Part shown: positions 1 to 10,769 of the stretch, one piece after another | Layout of the letters: each line of letters opens with the position of its first letter | How positions within the stretch are numbered: position 1 is the first letter of the stretch | Assembly: GCA_009767595.1 (NCBI GenBank) | Contig: VSDK01016260.1 | Coordinates: 362,585 to 426,584, forward strand | Length of the DNA stretch: 64,000 nt | From: Symbiodinium kawagutii | Lineage: Eukaryota; Sar; Dinophyceae; Suessiales; Symbiodiniaceae | Direction: 5' to 3' | Notes under the pieces: generated by a model | What the model saw: only the letters and a program-made list of their open reading frames with translations | What the model was told of the DNA's origin: nothing | Database searches by the model: none | Made by a program: the position numbers and the translations under genes

Positions 1-231
1 GGCATTTGCATTCACAAAGAATGCATGCAGAATGCATTCTTCCCCAAAACCAAGAACCAAGAACCAACATTTGCACAGAAGTCTTGTGGAACATCTTGGT
101 TCTTGGAATTTGCCAGAACACTGTATGAAACCAAGATTTTAGCCAGGAGTCTTGTGGGAATCTTGGTTCTTGGTTCTTGGTTTTGATCATGATCAAGAAT
201 GCATTCTGAATGCATTCTTTCTCAATGCAAA
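1..231. repeat. Fold-back (inverted-repeat) element
   Basis: The left arm (about 1-97) reads GGCATTTGCATTCACAAAG..., then AATGCATTCTTCCCC and AAAACCAAGAACC. The right arm (about 140-231) is close to its reverse complement, ending in AATGCAAAATGCC. The arms are about 90 bp and imperfect. A related single-arm copy lies at about 22968-23175, with the same CTTGGATCTTGG tract, the same GAATGCATTCTGAATGCATTC core and the same downstream CCCTAAGTACAGGG. It looks like a non-autonomous fold-back or MITE-like element; no coding capacity is seen. Confidence 0.6.
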
Positions 232-349
232 ATGCCCTAAGTACAAGGAAATCAAACTCAACATCCTAAACCCTAAACTCTAAATGATTGTCCTGTGTGC
301 GCGTGCATCTAAATGTATGCATAAATAAATACACACCGAATATATACAT

Positions 350-440
350 GGTACCCCCCTTCAATAGAATGCTCAAAAACAATGCTTCCATAAGCAAACC
401 CAAAAAGGAGCATAAAAAGGTAGGCTTTTGGGGGGGTACC
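350..440. repeat. Short GGTACCCCCC-ended palindromic element in a TA tract
   Basis: The segment begins GGTACCCCCC and ends GGGGGGGTACC, about 91 bp apart, and is flanked by TATATACAT and (AT)n. The interior is A-rich and has no reading frame. Related segments with the same ends occur at 23210-23376 and 23429-23513, with a possible half copy at about 21942. Shared ends, different interiors and TA-rich flanks suggest a small family that inserts into TA tracts. Confidence 0.5.
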
Positions 441-464
441 ATATATATATATATATATGTTTAT

Positions 465-468
465 TTAC

Positions 469-507
<39 letters not shown>

Positions 508-530
508 TTCAGTGATTTATTTATTTATTT
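465..530. repeat. (TTTA)n microsatellite
   Basis: This is a nearly perfect run of TTTA units directly following the TA tract of the preceding element, with one interruption near 512. Confidence 0.9.
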
Positions 531-540
531 AGATCACAAT

Positions 541-3435
541 TTTTGATGGCAACAGATTACAATTCACTAGAACGCAGAGCCAGACGTTGCAACATTTGTG
601 GTACGTTCAAACTATAACTATTCCAGCAACAATACAGAATCTACAAATTATGTAAATGCAAAATGGATTCATGCAAATTCAAAAATCATCAGAGCACATA
701 TACTACAATGCCTCGGTTGCAGTGCATGCTGCAACATTGAATTACTTTGCTTGTACTGCCTGAAAGGCAATACCATGACATGCAATACATTGGTCTATGT
801 ATCCAAGAGTCATTGAGTTCACGTAGAGAACAGGATGATATGTCGAAGTGGTTTGAAAGAGATAAAATGGTTTGAACATATTTGTCAACTCAACTATTTT
901 TTGTTCAAGGTGGAGACATGTTACACATCGTGACACATCGTGCACTTAGCACTTCCTCAAAAATTGACTCGGACTCGGATGACTCGGATGACTTGAATGA
1001 AAGATGTAGAGATCTGTTGCAGGTGCTGCTCCTAGTGCTTTCTGTATTGACCAGCCATCACTTCGAGAGTGCGTGCGGCTCCAAGTAACGAGATGATCAT
1101 AGCCTTTTGTGGCCCTGTCAACGTTTTGAAAAACATGAATCACAATGAGTTCAGCTTAGAAAAGACAAACTGCCAGCTCTATCTATGACATGAAAAATAC
1201 AGATCTCACAAGTCCACTTGAAAAAACAGAGTCTGCAGGGTTTTCAACTTCGTGCTCGGAATGATACTGCCTGGTTGTGGGTGCGCCGAAGTCAATGATG
1301 TCCCTTTCCTTTCTGATTTCAGCAAAGGACTGTACATTAAAATCTCTTTTCCTTTATTCAATCTCTTTTCTTGATGCAAAAAGATGCAATGACCATAAAC
1401 TGCAGCCGGCAAATTTTCAAAAAAGAGACATGACGCAGGTATTATGGTGCAACACGCGCCAGTTCTGAAATGATGTGCTGTTTTTCTTGCACTAGCCTTG
1501 CCAGAGCCTCAAGGGCTTTGAAATCAAGATATGAAATGCTTAAGTTTTCATGTCCATGAAATGATTTATGCCATCAATGCTTGAGCATTTGCCTGCAGCT
1601 GAACTTCAAAGCTGTTTGGGAAGTCTTCAGAATGTGCTGGCTAAGTTATCAGCGCTTTCCCAGATGCTGCTTGCGCTCAATGTCCTTTTGACAATTTGGT
1701 TTATCAGCCAGAATGAAGAGGCGGGCCGTATTGAGTGAAAATGTTGAGTGCTAGTAGTGTTTGAACTTGCCAACAGGTGCGATACACATTCGTCATGATC
1801 AGTCGGGCGTTCTTCATAGAATTTTTGAAGTTTCGAAAACTCGGTGGCAATGTGCTTGCACAGAGTCTCACAGGGTAGAGCTGGGAGTGCGTATTTTGCT
1901 TTGAACCTTCACAGTCACGACTTTGTGCTTCCTTTCTTGCATTTATTCTGTTTCTTTTACTTTTCCATCTCCCATTTCTCCATCCACATTCCGGTTCATG
2001 TTTGATGTCTTGAGACAGAGAGCCCTCTTGTGCCACACAAGACCCAATCGCTGAGAACCCTTCCGTACTCTGATCGTTCCATTTGGACTGCAGGTTTTTT
2101 GCCAGGCGGCATGCGAAGTGATCGGCTGTGGCAATCACAGCAGGTATTGCAGCTGTGAAATAGGCCCCCGAGCTGCCAGATGGGCACCGATGTTGGGAGA
2201 AGTCGGGAGTCGCAATCCTGGGGAGTCATAGGTTAGTATGAAACGTATCAGAGCTACAGTACCACTATGTACCACTTGTATCCACTGCATTTGGACTGAA
2301 TTCAAAGACAATCTTTGTATAGAAGCAACATACCAAAGTGCCAAAGTATGTTGTGCCGCTTTTTGCCAATTTGGAGCTTCCAGGAAAGGATATAGAATAT
2401 CATAGATTCGCGTCAACTCACTCTGATGAGCTGTTCGACTTGAAGGGGTTTGGTTTAATGTTCACCCGGCTCAATGAAATCATGCTATACCAGTGCTAGC
2501 ATCGGAGTTCTGCAGTTGTCGTTCTCCAGGTTGCGGAGAATCCTGCTGCCCTGACTTTGTGAAGGAGCGGGCCACAGCCACAGCCCTGTGAAAGTGATTC
2601 CTGGTGATATCTTGATGACCGATTCCTGGCTCTCCATTTTCCACTTTGGAGCAGGGTTTCAAGAAAACACTTCATTGTTGAAGCCTTTGAAGAACCATTC
2701 GCTTGCGGTCAAAGCAACCTGTGAACCATGCTCTTCTAGCTTAGTCTTGGTTGCACGTAATCAATTATTCAAATGAATTGAGCATGGGCGAAGTTTCGCA
2801 GTCCGATTCTGGGCTTAGCGCGTGTCGCCTCAATGGCTACGTTATGCGTTGACCATCGTTGACCTTCTACCCTCCCCCAATTGACCCTGAATTGATTCGC
2901 AAAGACAGTGATAGCGATCCAGAACGAGGCATGAAAACGGTCCAATGGTTCACTTACTCGACCATACTTTCTAGATCTGGCAAAATCCTCTCAGTTGCTT
3001 TCATTCTGTGTCAGAATCTCTTTGATCTGGAGGCCCAGTCTGCCCCTGAAATCACTCCCTCAACTCGCAGTACAAAAGAAAAAGGGTAGAGAAAGTCCGC
3101 CGATCTGATGATCTGATGTTTATTTTCAACTTGTTTTTGATTTTTTTCATTTGCATCACTTCGAAGCTTGAAAGAGAGGAAGTGCAGAGAAAATTTGCAT
3201 GGCTGAGTTTCATTGAGGTTCTATCTATATTCCTTTGGAATGAAGCTCATTCAGCTTCATTTCTTCAGATTCATGGAAACTCAGAATTTGGTTTGACTTG
3301 GACTTCAACTCACCCACAACCAAAATTAGCACATCCGACAGTTTATGGAGGAGAGAGCCACGAAGGGGACAGTAGAATACAGGCTGCAGCCCCCGCCCCG
3401 CGGCCCCCCCGCCTCTTTCAAGGGTCTATCAAGTG
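541..3435. other. No recognisable gene
   Basis: Short frames occur on both strands, the best being 2588-2776 on the plus strand. None shows a known domain or the exon-with-splice-site pattern seen further right. It is probably intergenic or intronic. Confidence 0.5.
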
Positions 3436-3439
3436 GTCA

Positions 3440-3521
3440 AGTGGGTGTTGATCCCCCAAATCATCCAATATTAATCATTTTATAGAAATCAAACAACCAT
3501 TTTTTGAGAAATCACCAAATG
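3440..3521. repeat. MITE copy 1 (internally deleted)
   Basis: GTGGGTGTTG ... CCCCCAAATCATCC ... CAACCATTTTTTGAGAAATCACC aligns with the reverse complement of the copy at 3644-3758. Both copies of the inner TIR sequence (the run around AATAGGGG) are missing, so it looks like a degenerate, symmetrically deleted family member. Confidence 0.5.
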
Positions 3522-3643
3522 CCTAGAGGGGTTCTTGGATAGTTCCCGTTTCAAACAACGAGCGCTTCCAACCTTCCGGTAGGTGTGTCACCAGGGCCAG
3601 CAGCTGCTCAGACCCACCAGCCTGCACCTCAGTGTTTTTGCAA

Positions 3644-3758
3644 CATGGTCATTTCTCAGGCCATAGGGATACCCCAAAAATGGTTGGTTTATCATATACC
3701 AATATCGATTGTTAATGGATGATTTGGGGGGTCCCCTATTCTGAGAAACACCAACATG
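3644..3758. repeat. MITE copy 2, terminal inverted repeats
   Basis: The ends are CATGGTCATTTCTCAGG and its near reverse complement CTGAGAAACACCAACATG. The interior (TACCCCAAAAATGGTTGGTTTAT ... GGATGATTTGGGG) matches the reverse complement of 19112-19221. Length is about 115 bp and there is no coding capacity. Short TIRs with a conserved core in separate copies are the mark of a MITE family. Confidence 0.65.
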
Positions 3759-4726
3759 TATACTGAAAGTATATACTGAAACTATGTACTGAAAGTATGT
3801 ACTTGAAGTATTTACTGAAAGTACTGCGAGTATCAATACTTCTTTCACTTCGAAAGAACTTGATTCTTTTTCTCAGCGAAGTTGTCGTTTCGGTGAGCAG
3901 ATGGTCTCTTTGAACGAAGGCTGTAGAGCGGCGGAAGCGACTTCGGACCACAGTGCTCACGTTGTAGCAACAGACCTGACCTCAAAGTCGCAATGTACTG
4001 ACGGCACTTTGTTGGCTCTTGGAGTGGTGGCAGTGTATGGCAGTGTCTTCTCTCACGCGCTACCCTTCTTCTTGTGATTTCTGCTGAAATCCTATGTTGC
4101 GTGATATTGCGTGCTGATTTCCCAGGCGATCATGCTGATATCTCCTCTTGTCATCGGCTTTTTTGTTTCTTGCCAGAGACGGGGAGTTCTGACTGCGGTC
4201 CATAAACTTTCACATTGCCTGTGTGCAGGTTCATATGTGTGTCAGAAAGCCAGAGAATACGTGATTAAATTGGTACTGAAGTGAGCATGGAAGGTTCATC
4301 ATTAACTTCAGATTGGATCTTTTGCCTTGGGTTCCGCTCTGAACAAAAGACCGCCATCCAGCACGGGCATAGAAAATAGGCAGTGGACTGATCCTGGGAT
4401 GACAGCCTCGACAAAGGAGTTGAGGCAAAACTCTATGATCTGCATTGCTTGCTGGTTTTCATCAGTTTTATTTCTCAACTATTTGGGATAGTTGGTCGAG
4501 ATGGCTTGTAACCACGAACCAGAAATGATATAGTCTATTTTGTAATGTCCATATAAGATTTTGATGTTTGCCTTTTGTGAACAAGTGTATTCTGTGTCCT
4601 TTATTTAGACTAAATACAGGTTATTCAAATGCAGGCTATGCGGGCTTAATGCGGCGGTCCTGCGGCCTGCAACAAAATATTTTCGGACGAAACTTGAAGA
4701 ATGCGGCAGGTCCAATGTTTTTGAGG

Positions 4727-4752
4727 ACACAGACACACACACACACACACAC
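4727..4752. repeat. (CA)n microsatellite
   Basis: A run of alternating CA dinucleotides. A shorter one lies near 5810-5826. Confidence 0.85.
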
Positions 4753-5074
4753 TTGTAGAGAATCATAGAGATGTACGGGTGTCATTTGCATGTGTAAAAC
4801 ATTTAGTATACAAGTATATAAGTGGTTCATTGCAGTTATTTGTTTTGTGCTATGTAACATAACCCGTGGTCACCAGGCAGTGTTGAAAGGCGATTGCACA
4901 AAGGCAAGATGTTGTGCCACATCGTCAACATGTGAGCATCAGAGGTTTGTGTGGTCTCAGGTCTATGCTTGGTACCATGGAAGAAAGCTCTACGAACGGC
5001 TGTCAGCAGGCAGTGGCATTGGCGCTGTGCAAGATGTCCCCTGTGTCGCCTTCATGACCTTTGTTGCTTGTGTC

Positions 5075-5129
5075 ACGTTGTGTCACGTTGTGTGTCACGT
5101 TGTGTGTCACGTTGTGTGTCACATTGTGA
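5075..5129. repeat. Tandem TGTGTCACGT repeat
   Basis: About five consecutive units of TGTCACGTTGTG with small length variation. Frames crossing it translate to simple repeats, so they are not called as genes. Confidence 0.8.
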
Positions 5130-5974
5130 GGTGAGTCTTTGCTCCTCTTGAGAGCCGAAGAGGCAGAGTGTGTAGAGAAGAGAGAGGCTTCGTGAGGAGC
5201 TCGCACTGTGCCCAGGCGTACGAGTGACCAGTGACGAGGTCGAGAGATTTCTCAAAGTGGAAGTGTCTCGCTGGGCAAACCTGAGGAATTTCTCAAGTCT
5301 AAAAGTCTAGGGAGGAACTGTGTCTAGCTGAGCTGCTGTGTACAAAGCTCTGCACAGTGCTGTGCTCTACGATTGAGTGTCTACATCGCGGAAACGAATG
5401 TCTACCCTTTGAGAGAATTCATCGGTGGCAGTTCCCACACTGCTTAGCATCGGTTTGGCGTTGCAGCATCAGCCGTAGCTGGGACGGAAATTCATTGCTT
5501 TGCAGATCTTCTTGTCATGTTTGTTCCATGGGAAGTGTCCCATTTGTCGAGGTCTGCGCCTCAACAGAAGCATACTTGTTGTTTGTAGGATGAAGCTGGA
5601 CCTTTTGGGGATGTTATTTGCCAAAATTTAGAGGCTTTAGATGGCGCTTAAAACAAACTTGGGTAAATCTTCAGTTGCTTTAGTCTTCAGTTTGGCGCAA
5701 GAGACTGCGGAAATCTGCCGAGACTGCTTTGCTGTTTTTGCTGTGCGTGATTGCTTGTGCAGTCTATGCTCCAAGCAAGCTTGTGCCGGCCATGAAAAGA
5801 AACACTGTCAGACACACACACACACAGAGAAAGACAATGTTTCAATGCATCAGAATGTCATATGCACGGAGTCACAAATGAAGCAGCTGCAAAGTGTACT
5901 CGGGTGACTTTCTGTTGAAATCATAGAATTCCTAGACTCTTGGCTTTGTCTCAAGTCCTACTCGAGCGTTTGAT

Positions 5975-6280
5975 CATGGTTCTTGAACTTGAACGCGCAT
6001 TGCAGTTGCAAGATGAGATCATTGAGGCATCCGGCATGTTGTTTGTGAGAGAATGTGAGAGACTCGAAGTATCAGTTGCCTCACAATTTGATGTGCTCGG
6101 CAGCATCATAGTTTGTTGAGCATCCTGTGACCTTCGAAGAGAACCCTCTGAGTCTGAGGATATTAATGATCTGATGTTTTGGAGAGATGGCGGGTTTCCA
6201 AACTGCCTGTGGCAGGCATATAAACAGAAAGCTCCACAACTCAGGGAGTTTGTTGAAGAGATGAAGGCGGTTCCTGCCTG
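5975..6280 (+). CDS. Possible exons, unknown protein (weak)
   Basis: Two open stretches with protein-like composition lie here. From 5979 (ATGGTTCTTGAACTTG) to about 6120 the frame reads as a charged helix (begins MVLELERALQLQDEIIEASG). From 6121 to 6280 a second frame ends in ...QLREFVEEMKAVPA followed by a stop. No domain was recognised. The first has no good upstream acceptor, and the connection between the two is unclear. They could be the 3' end of a plus-strand gene or chance frames. Confidence 0.25.
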
Positions 6281-6659
6281 ATTTGGCGAGAACAAATGAT
6301 GGAGACAGACTTTTTCCAGTAATTAGTTGGGAAGAGATGCCAAGCTACGAAACAAGGGCAAGCTTTTGCCAATGGATCAAAGTTGATCAAAGGGCAAGCT
6401 TTGGAGATGCCAGGCAGGGCCCCCTGCTTCTTTGAGAGCAGCGGAGAGGCGAGCAGCATTCTTGCTAGAGCTGCAGAAGCCTCTGGTGGCAAGGCCCTGC
6501 TGTGTTGTAGTCACTGGCAGCAGAAGGTCCAAGATCTTTGCAGTTGAATTCTTTGTGAGGTATGGCTTCGAAGAGTCCGTGAAGGGTGTGAGGGATGCCA
6601 TGTTTGCATATGCTGACATCGCCGAGAACAACTTGGCCTGGAGCTTTCAGACACCGCTG

Positions 6660-8100
6660 TGATTCTGCTTGTGGCATCTTGTGGCTGTGTAGCCCAGTGA
6701 GACGTCAACGTTGGCGTCGACGTTGCCGAGGTGGTGAAGCGCAACAATCACATGGAGAGACTTTTGGCAGCTGATGAGGACGTCAAGAAGATTGGGGAAT
6801 GCTGAGAGATCAAAAGAAAGTAAAAACAATCATTAGAAAGTCAATAGAAAAGTATTTTTCTTCGTCTGATTCAGAATCTTCTCAAGCTCCGAAGAGCCCT
6901 TTGAAATCTTTGAAGTGCCTTTAGGACATTGATTACTACTTGTCGGTTGTTGGCCAACAGGCTCGGGCCCCAGAAACCTGGACCAGAGAAACTGCTTGGA
7001 AGACCGCAGACAGTTTTCGTATCCCCTCATTGTAGGAAGATCCCGGTGTGTGTGGCAGAATGCGTTTCCACGCCAAGGCTGTCCGAAATCTAGGCACCAA
7101 GAGACCAGCGCCGCAGAGTCGCTTTCCGCTGGTACCTCGGGAGGAGCCGAAAAGCGAGAACAGTCAAGCAGATGATGTACACACAAACATACATACATGT
7201 GAGCCAGTATCTTGTGCGAAGAGAGCGCAACAAGAGATATAAATATATACATATACATAGATACGTATGTATGAGTATATCTAATCATTCTATAGACATG
7301 TTTTTTATTTGAATATGTTACATAGTTCGATCGACCTCAAACGCGGTATTCTTGTAAATCCCGTTTGAAGGCTACATTGCAGTGTGTTTATGTTTGGATG
7401 CACAGAAGCCCGAGGAAGAAATGAGAAACGCATGTGCAAAGAAACTCATGGTGAATTGCGGCACATGACTTTTTGCCTGAGAAACGCGCACCCAAGTTGT
7501 ATTCAAGTTTTTTGCATATTGATGCTTCAATGCTTTCGCTATCAGAATGAGAAACAGTCAATGAAATTACACAGACACATGCAAGCATAAACAATTAGTT
7601 TCCGAGAGGCAATGTAACAAGGCTTCACAAATGAAACCGTAGCAGCATGAAAAAAAGGCCGCCGAAAAGATCAACCTTGGGGACACGAAAACCATTGACC
7701 AGGGGTACACAGTAAATTGCGCTTTCGGAGATACCAGGTGCTTCACCAGGTTGAAGATTCGGATCGTTCTTTGGATGTTGCAATCAAATGCTTCTTTGTT
7801 TGCAAAAAAAGGGTTTCTTCGATCTTATGGCGGGGTTTTGATTTGCTTGAAACGAGGACTTGCACTTTCAAAAGCTTTTGCAAAACTGGTGAAGATGCAT
7901 CTCATGTGTGCTTCACCACTATGACCCATGTTCATTCTATGCTGAAGCTTTGTAAGCTGACGTTGAACGCCTCCACCTGCGTGAAGGCTTTGAACACATG
8001 TTGAATCTATCTTGATCTATCTTGATGATTTCTTCTAAAAACAGATGACCCTGGTCCTGATGAATTTTTCTAAGAGATCACGCTTGTCCTTTGGTGCGGG
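6660..8100. other. No recognisable gene
   Basis: Only short frames without domain similarity and AT-rich stretches (for example 7240-7300). Presumed non-coding. Confidence 0.45.
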
Positions 8101-8103
8101 CAG

Positions 8104-10766
8104 GACTTTGTCAAGTCCTTCGAAGGGCGACTGCTGCCCGTACCACGAGAAGAAATGCTGGCTGCTGACACAACAGAGGTGGGCAGAGTGCTGTGTGAGG
8201 CCTTGGAAGTGGCAGCTAATGCGCTGGGGAGAGGCACACGATGCTATTGGAGTCTAATGAAGTCTAAAGATTCTATGAATTCTCAATGAGTTCTCAATGA
8301 ATTCTCTATGAATTCTTGAAGGATTCTTGATGAATTCTTGATGAATTCTCTCTGATTTCTTGATGGATTCTATGTATTTGTTTCTGAAATAGGTGGATGC
8401 ATGTGGATGCTATGAATTTGGCAGCTGGTTCTGTCTCAGAGTGTCCTCCACAATCAATGACCTCACCCAAGTACAACTAAGTACCACTCAGTACAATAAG
8501 AAAATCCTATGACTTTGCCCTTGAGCCGTCTAGGAGCTGGTGGCAGCTTGCAAGCAGGGAGATTCTGACAGGGCCAAGGCGCTGCTTGGCCAGGCCCGTG
8601 AAAACCCACGCAGGCTCCGTCCATGTTCATCACACGCAATTGATCGTTTCTTGGACAGGCCGGCGTGTTGAACTTGGGCTTCCATTCGCTCGGTGCTGCT
8701 GGTGCCACGACCTTTGCAAAGGTGCAGCTGGTGACAAGCGACTGAATAGACGACTTTCCTAGACGACTTTCCTCGCATCCAGCAGCATCCTGCAGGCTAT
8801 CTCCCCAGCACTACAGGTGAGGAGTTCAACATGATAAGATGCGAGTTCACTGAGTTTGCTGAGTTCACCGTCTTTTGTTTGGAGAGTTGACAACGCTGTC
8901 CCAGGTCCTGGAGCTTGATATCTCCGGCAATCACATTGGACCTGAAGGGGCCAAGGCGCCAGATACTCCATGGGATTCCAAGTCATCCCAAAGCTGGTGG
9001 CGATCGCAGTTGGTTTCCACACTCAGATGCCGGATGTAAAGTTGTACTATGTTGTGCTGGTGTGAGAAATCAGAGAAAAGAGGGCAATGATTTCGAGTCT
9101 ATAGTGGGGCTGAGGGGGTTTTCTGACCAACGGATTGAAATCCTTACTTTCCCGATCTTGGCAAAAAGCTCGCAAAACGCGAAAGCACCACACCCCGAAA
9201 TGAATAGCTATCAGCTGATCACGTGATGTCTGACTGTTAATGGTGCCAGAGAAAGCATCCCTGCGTCTTGAAGGTTGAGCTTGAGGTGTTTGAAATTGGT
9301 CTCATGTGTCTTTTGTGTACTATGGTCCTCTGTTGCCTTTCTTGGTCTTTGCCTATAATATAGTGAGGGCTCACACTGCACGAGCCTGCGCACAATTTCA
9401 TGACAGAATCAGTCAAATTTCTTGTCAGCAGATTGGTATAGGTTTGCACGGTTGACATGGAGAGGCTCTGGCTGCCAACATGCCAAAGAACTTGAAGGCA
9501 AGCACAGTTTTGTCATGGGAAGGGAGGATGCTGCAAAGGGTGAAGTGTTGTAGGGCTCAAGATATTACTGGGCACCACTCGTGAGAGGATTTGTTTGACA
9601 CAGAAGATCTAGTCAGTGGTCAACGAGCTCAATTTTTTTCTGAATGTGTTAACTTCTCGAGGGTTTCATCTACACCGCACCAGGGCATTCTCCTATGGAA
9701 GTTTGCAAAGGGGACGGCAGCCTAAAGTCTTGGTAGGTTTTGAAGCTCAATCTCTCACGAAACCGACTAACCCTCCAAGGGGTCGCATGCTCAGTGATGA
9801 CCTATTGAACAAGAGACATACTGGGCGACTTGTGTTGGCTAGTCTCTTGGAATCTCTTGGATTATATTCTGGCAATATAGTCGCTTGGAAGATTTCTTTT
9901 GCCATCTTGGAAATTCGCTTGCAGAGCATGGTCGAAAATCCTAAATCATCAGCGTGCCTGCACCGCTCGGCTCACCAGCGCTCAAGCTTCGAGGTCAAAG
10001 CACTTGCTGAATCAATTCCAAAATCAGTCGAGGCCAGGGCGAAAATTTTGAGAAGGGAACTGTCTCCACAAAGGAAACTGTCTTTGCCAGGTTCTGGGCC
10101 TGGGCTTTTCGGGCATGAAAATGGGTGCAGGACCCAGGAGGACCCAGGAGGACCCAGGAGGACCCAGGGGGACCTGGGAGGACCCAGGAGGACCAGGAGG
10201 AGGAGCCAGGAGGCTCCAGACCAGTGGAGACTTCCACGTAGACTTCCACAGTAGACTGCCGCGCTTCGCAAAGCTTCGAGGCCCAGCAGGTGGGTCTTTA
10301 CTTGCTCAAGGGATGCCACAGCAGGCCTGGCCTCGGACGTAGATTCAGATCTCTCAGAATTTCATGCTGTCTCTATACATTTCTTTTCTCAATGATCTAT
10401 ATTAGTTAGTCTATATCAGTCCATATTCTTTCTACATCTATATTCTTGCATTCTTTTTGATTTTCTTTCTATAACATCTATATTTTCTTTCTATATTTTC
10501 TTTACAATATATATATATATATTCTATATTCTTTCTCACTTTTTCCTAGCAGGTGAAGGACCTTTCCCTGGACCTATTTGGCAACCATCTTGGTGACGAT
10601 GGCATGGATTCTATCTCGAAGGCTTCGGGGAAGTTGTGGAGGTATTCAGATGCACAGTTTTTGCACATCGAAGGCCTTGCCCAAATCTCTAGAGAAGCTT
10701 CATGTCGTGCTCCAAGAGAACGACTTGAGCAGGAGGCAGGGTCTAAGTGCAGCCTCAGTGGACGAA
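8104..10766 (+). CDS. Leucine-rich-repeat (RNI-type) protein, exon cluster, partial
   Basis: Plus-strand exons, each preceded by AG and followed by GT or GC: 8104-8233 (helical, donor GC, phase 1), 8534-8593 (ELVAACKQGDSDRAKALLGQ, ankyrin-like helix pair, donor GC), 8659-8721 (LNLGFHSLGAAGATTFAK), 8763-8816 (ends ILQAISPALQ, donor GTGAGG), 8905-8955 (VLELDISGNHIGPEGAK, donor GC), 10553-10621 (LSLDLFGNHLGDDGMDSISK, donor GC) and 10674-10766 (SLEKLHVVLQENDLSRRQGL, donor GTGAGA). The LxLDxxGNxxGxxG pattern is that of ribonuclease-inhibitor/NLRC-type LRRs, so a protein-interaction scaffold is likely. Exons between 8956 and 10552 and both gene ends were not found. The last intron would be only 52 nt, so that junction is doubtful. 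The LRR identity is firm; the exact model is not. Confidence 0.55.
8255..8385. repeat. Degenerate GAATTC-rich tandem repeat
   Basis: Repeated TGAATTCTC/TTGATGAATTCT units of about 12-15 bp, in what would be an intron of the LRR gene. Confidence 0.65.
8905..8955 (+). CDS. LRR exon
   Basis: AG|GTCCTGGAGCTT...GCCAAG|GCGCCA encodes 17 residues, VLELDISGNHIGPEGAK, a complete LRR core with L, L, N and the G-x-x-G turn. It is a phase-0 exon with a GC donor, so one exon carries one repeat. Confidence 0.6.
10128..10205. repeat. GGACCCAGGA tandem repeat
   Basis: About seven 10-bp units of GGACCCAGGA with a few changes. It is open in several frames on both strands, which explains the long but unconvincing frames crossing it. 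Confidence 0.85.
10553..10621 (+). CDS. LRR exon
   Basis: The exon sits between CTAGCAG and AAG|GCTTCG. It encodes 23 residues with the LSLDLFGNHLGDDG core and matches the LRR exon at 8905-8955. Phase 0 at both ends, GC donor. Confidence 0.6.
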
Positions 10767-10769
10767 GTG

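Noticed and set aside
262..283. CCTAAACCCTAAAC as an interstitial telomere.
   Set aside because: Only about two units, and the same motif recurs at 23195 as part of a dispersed repeat.
9616..10254. 212-codon plus-strand frame.
   Set aside because: It starts at GTG, runs through the GGACCCAGGA tandem repeat that is open in several frames, and lies where an intron of the LRR gene is expected. No domain is seen.
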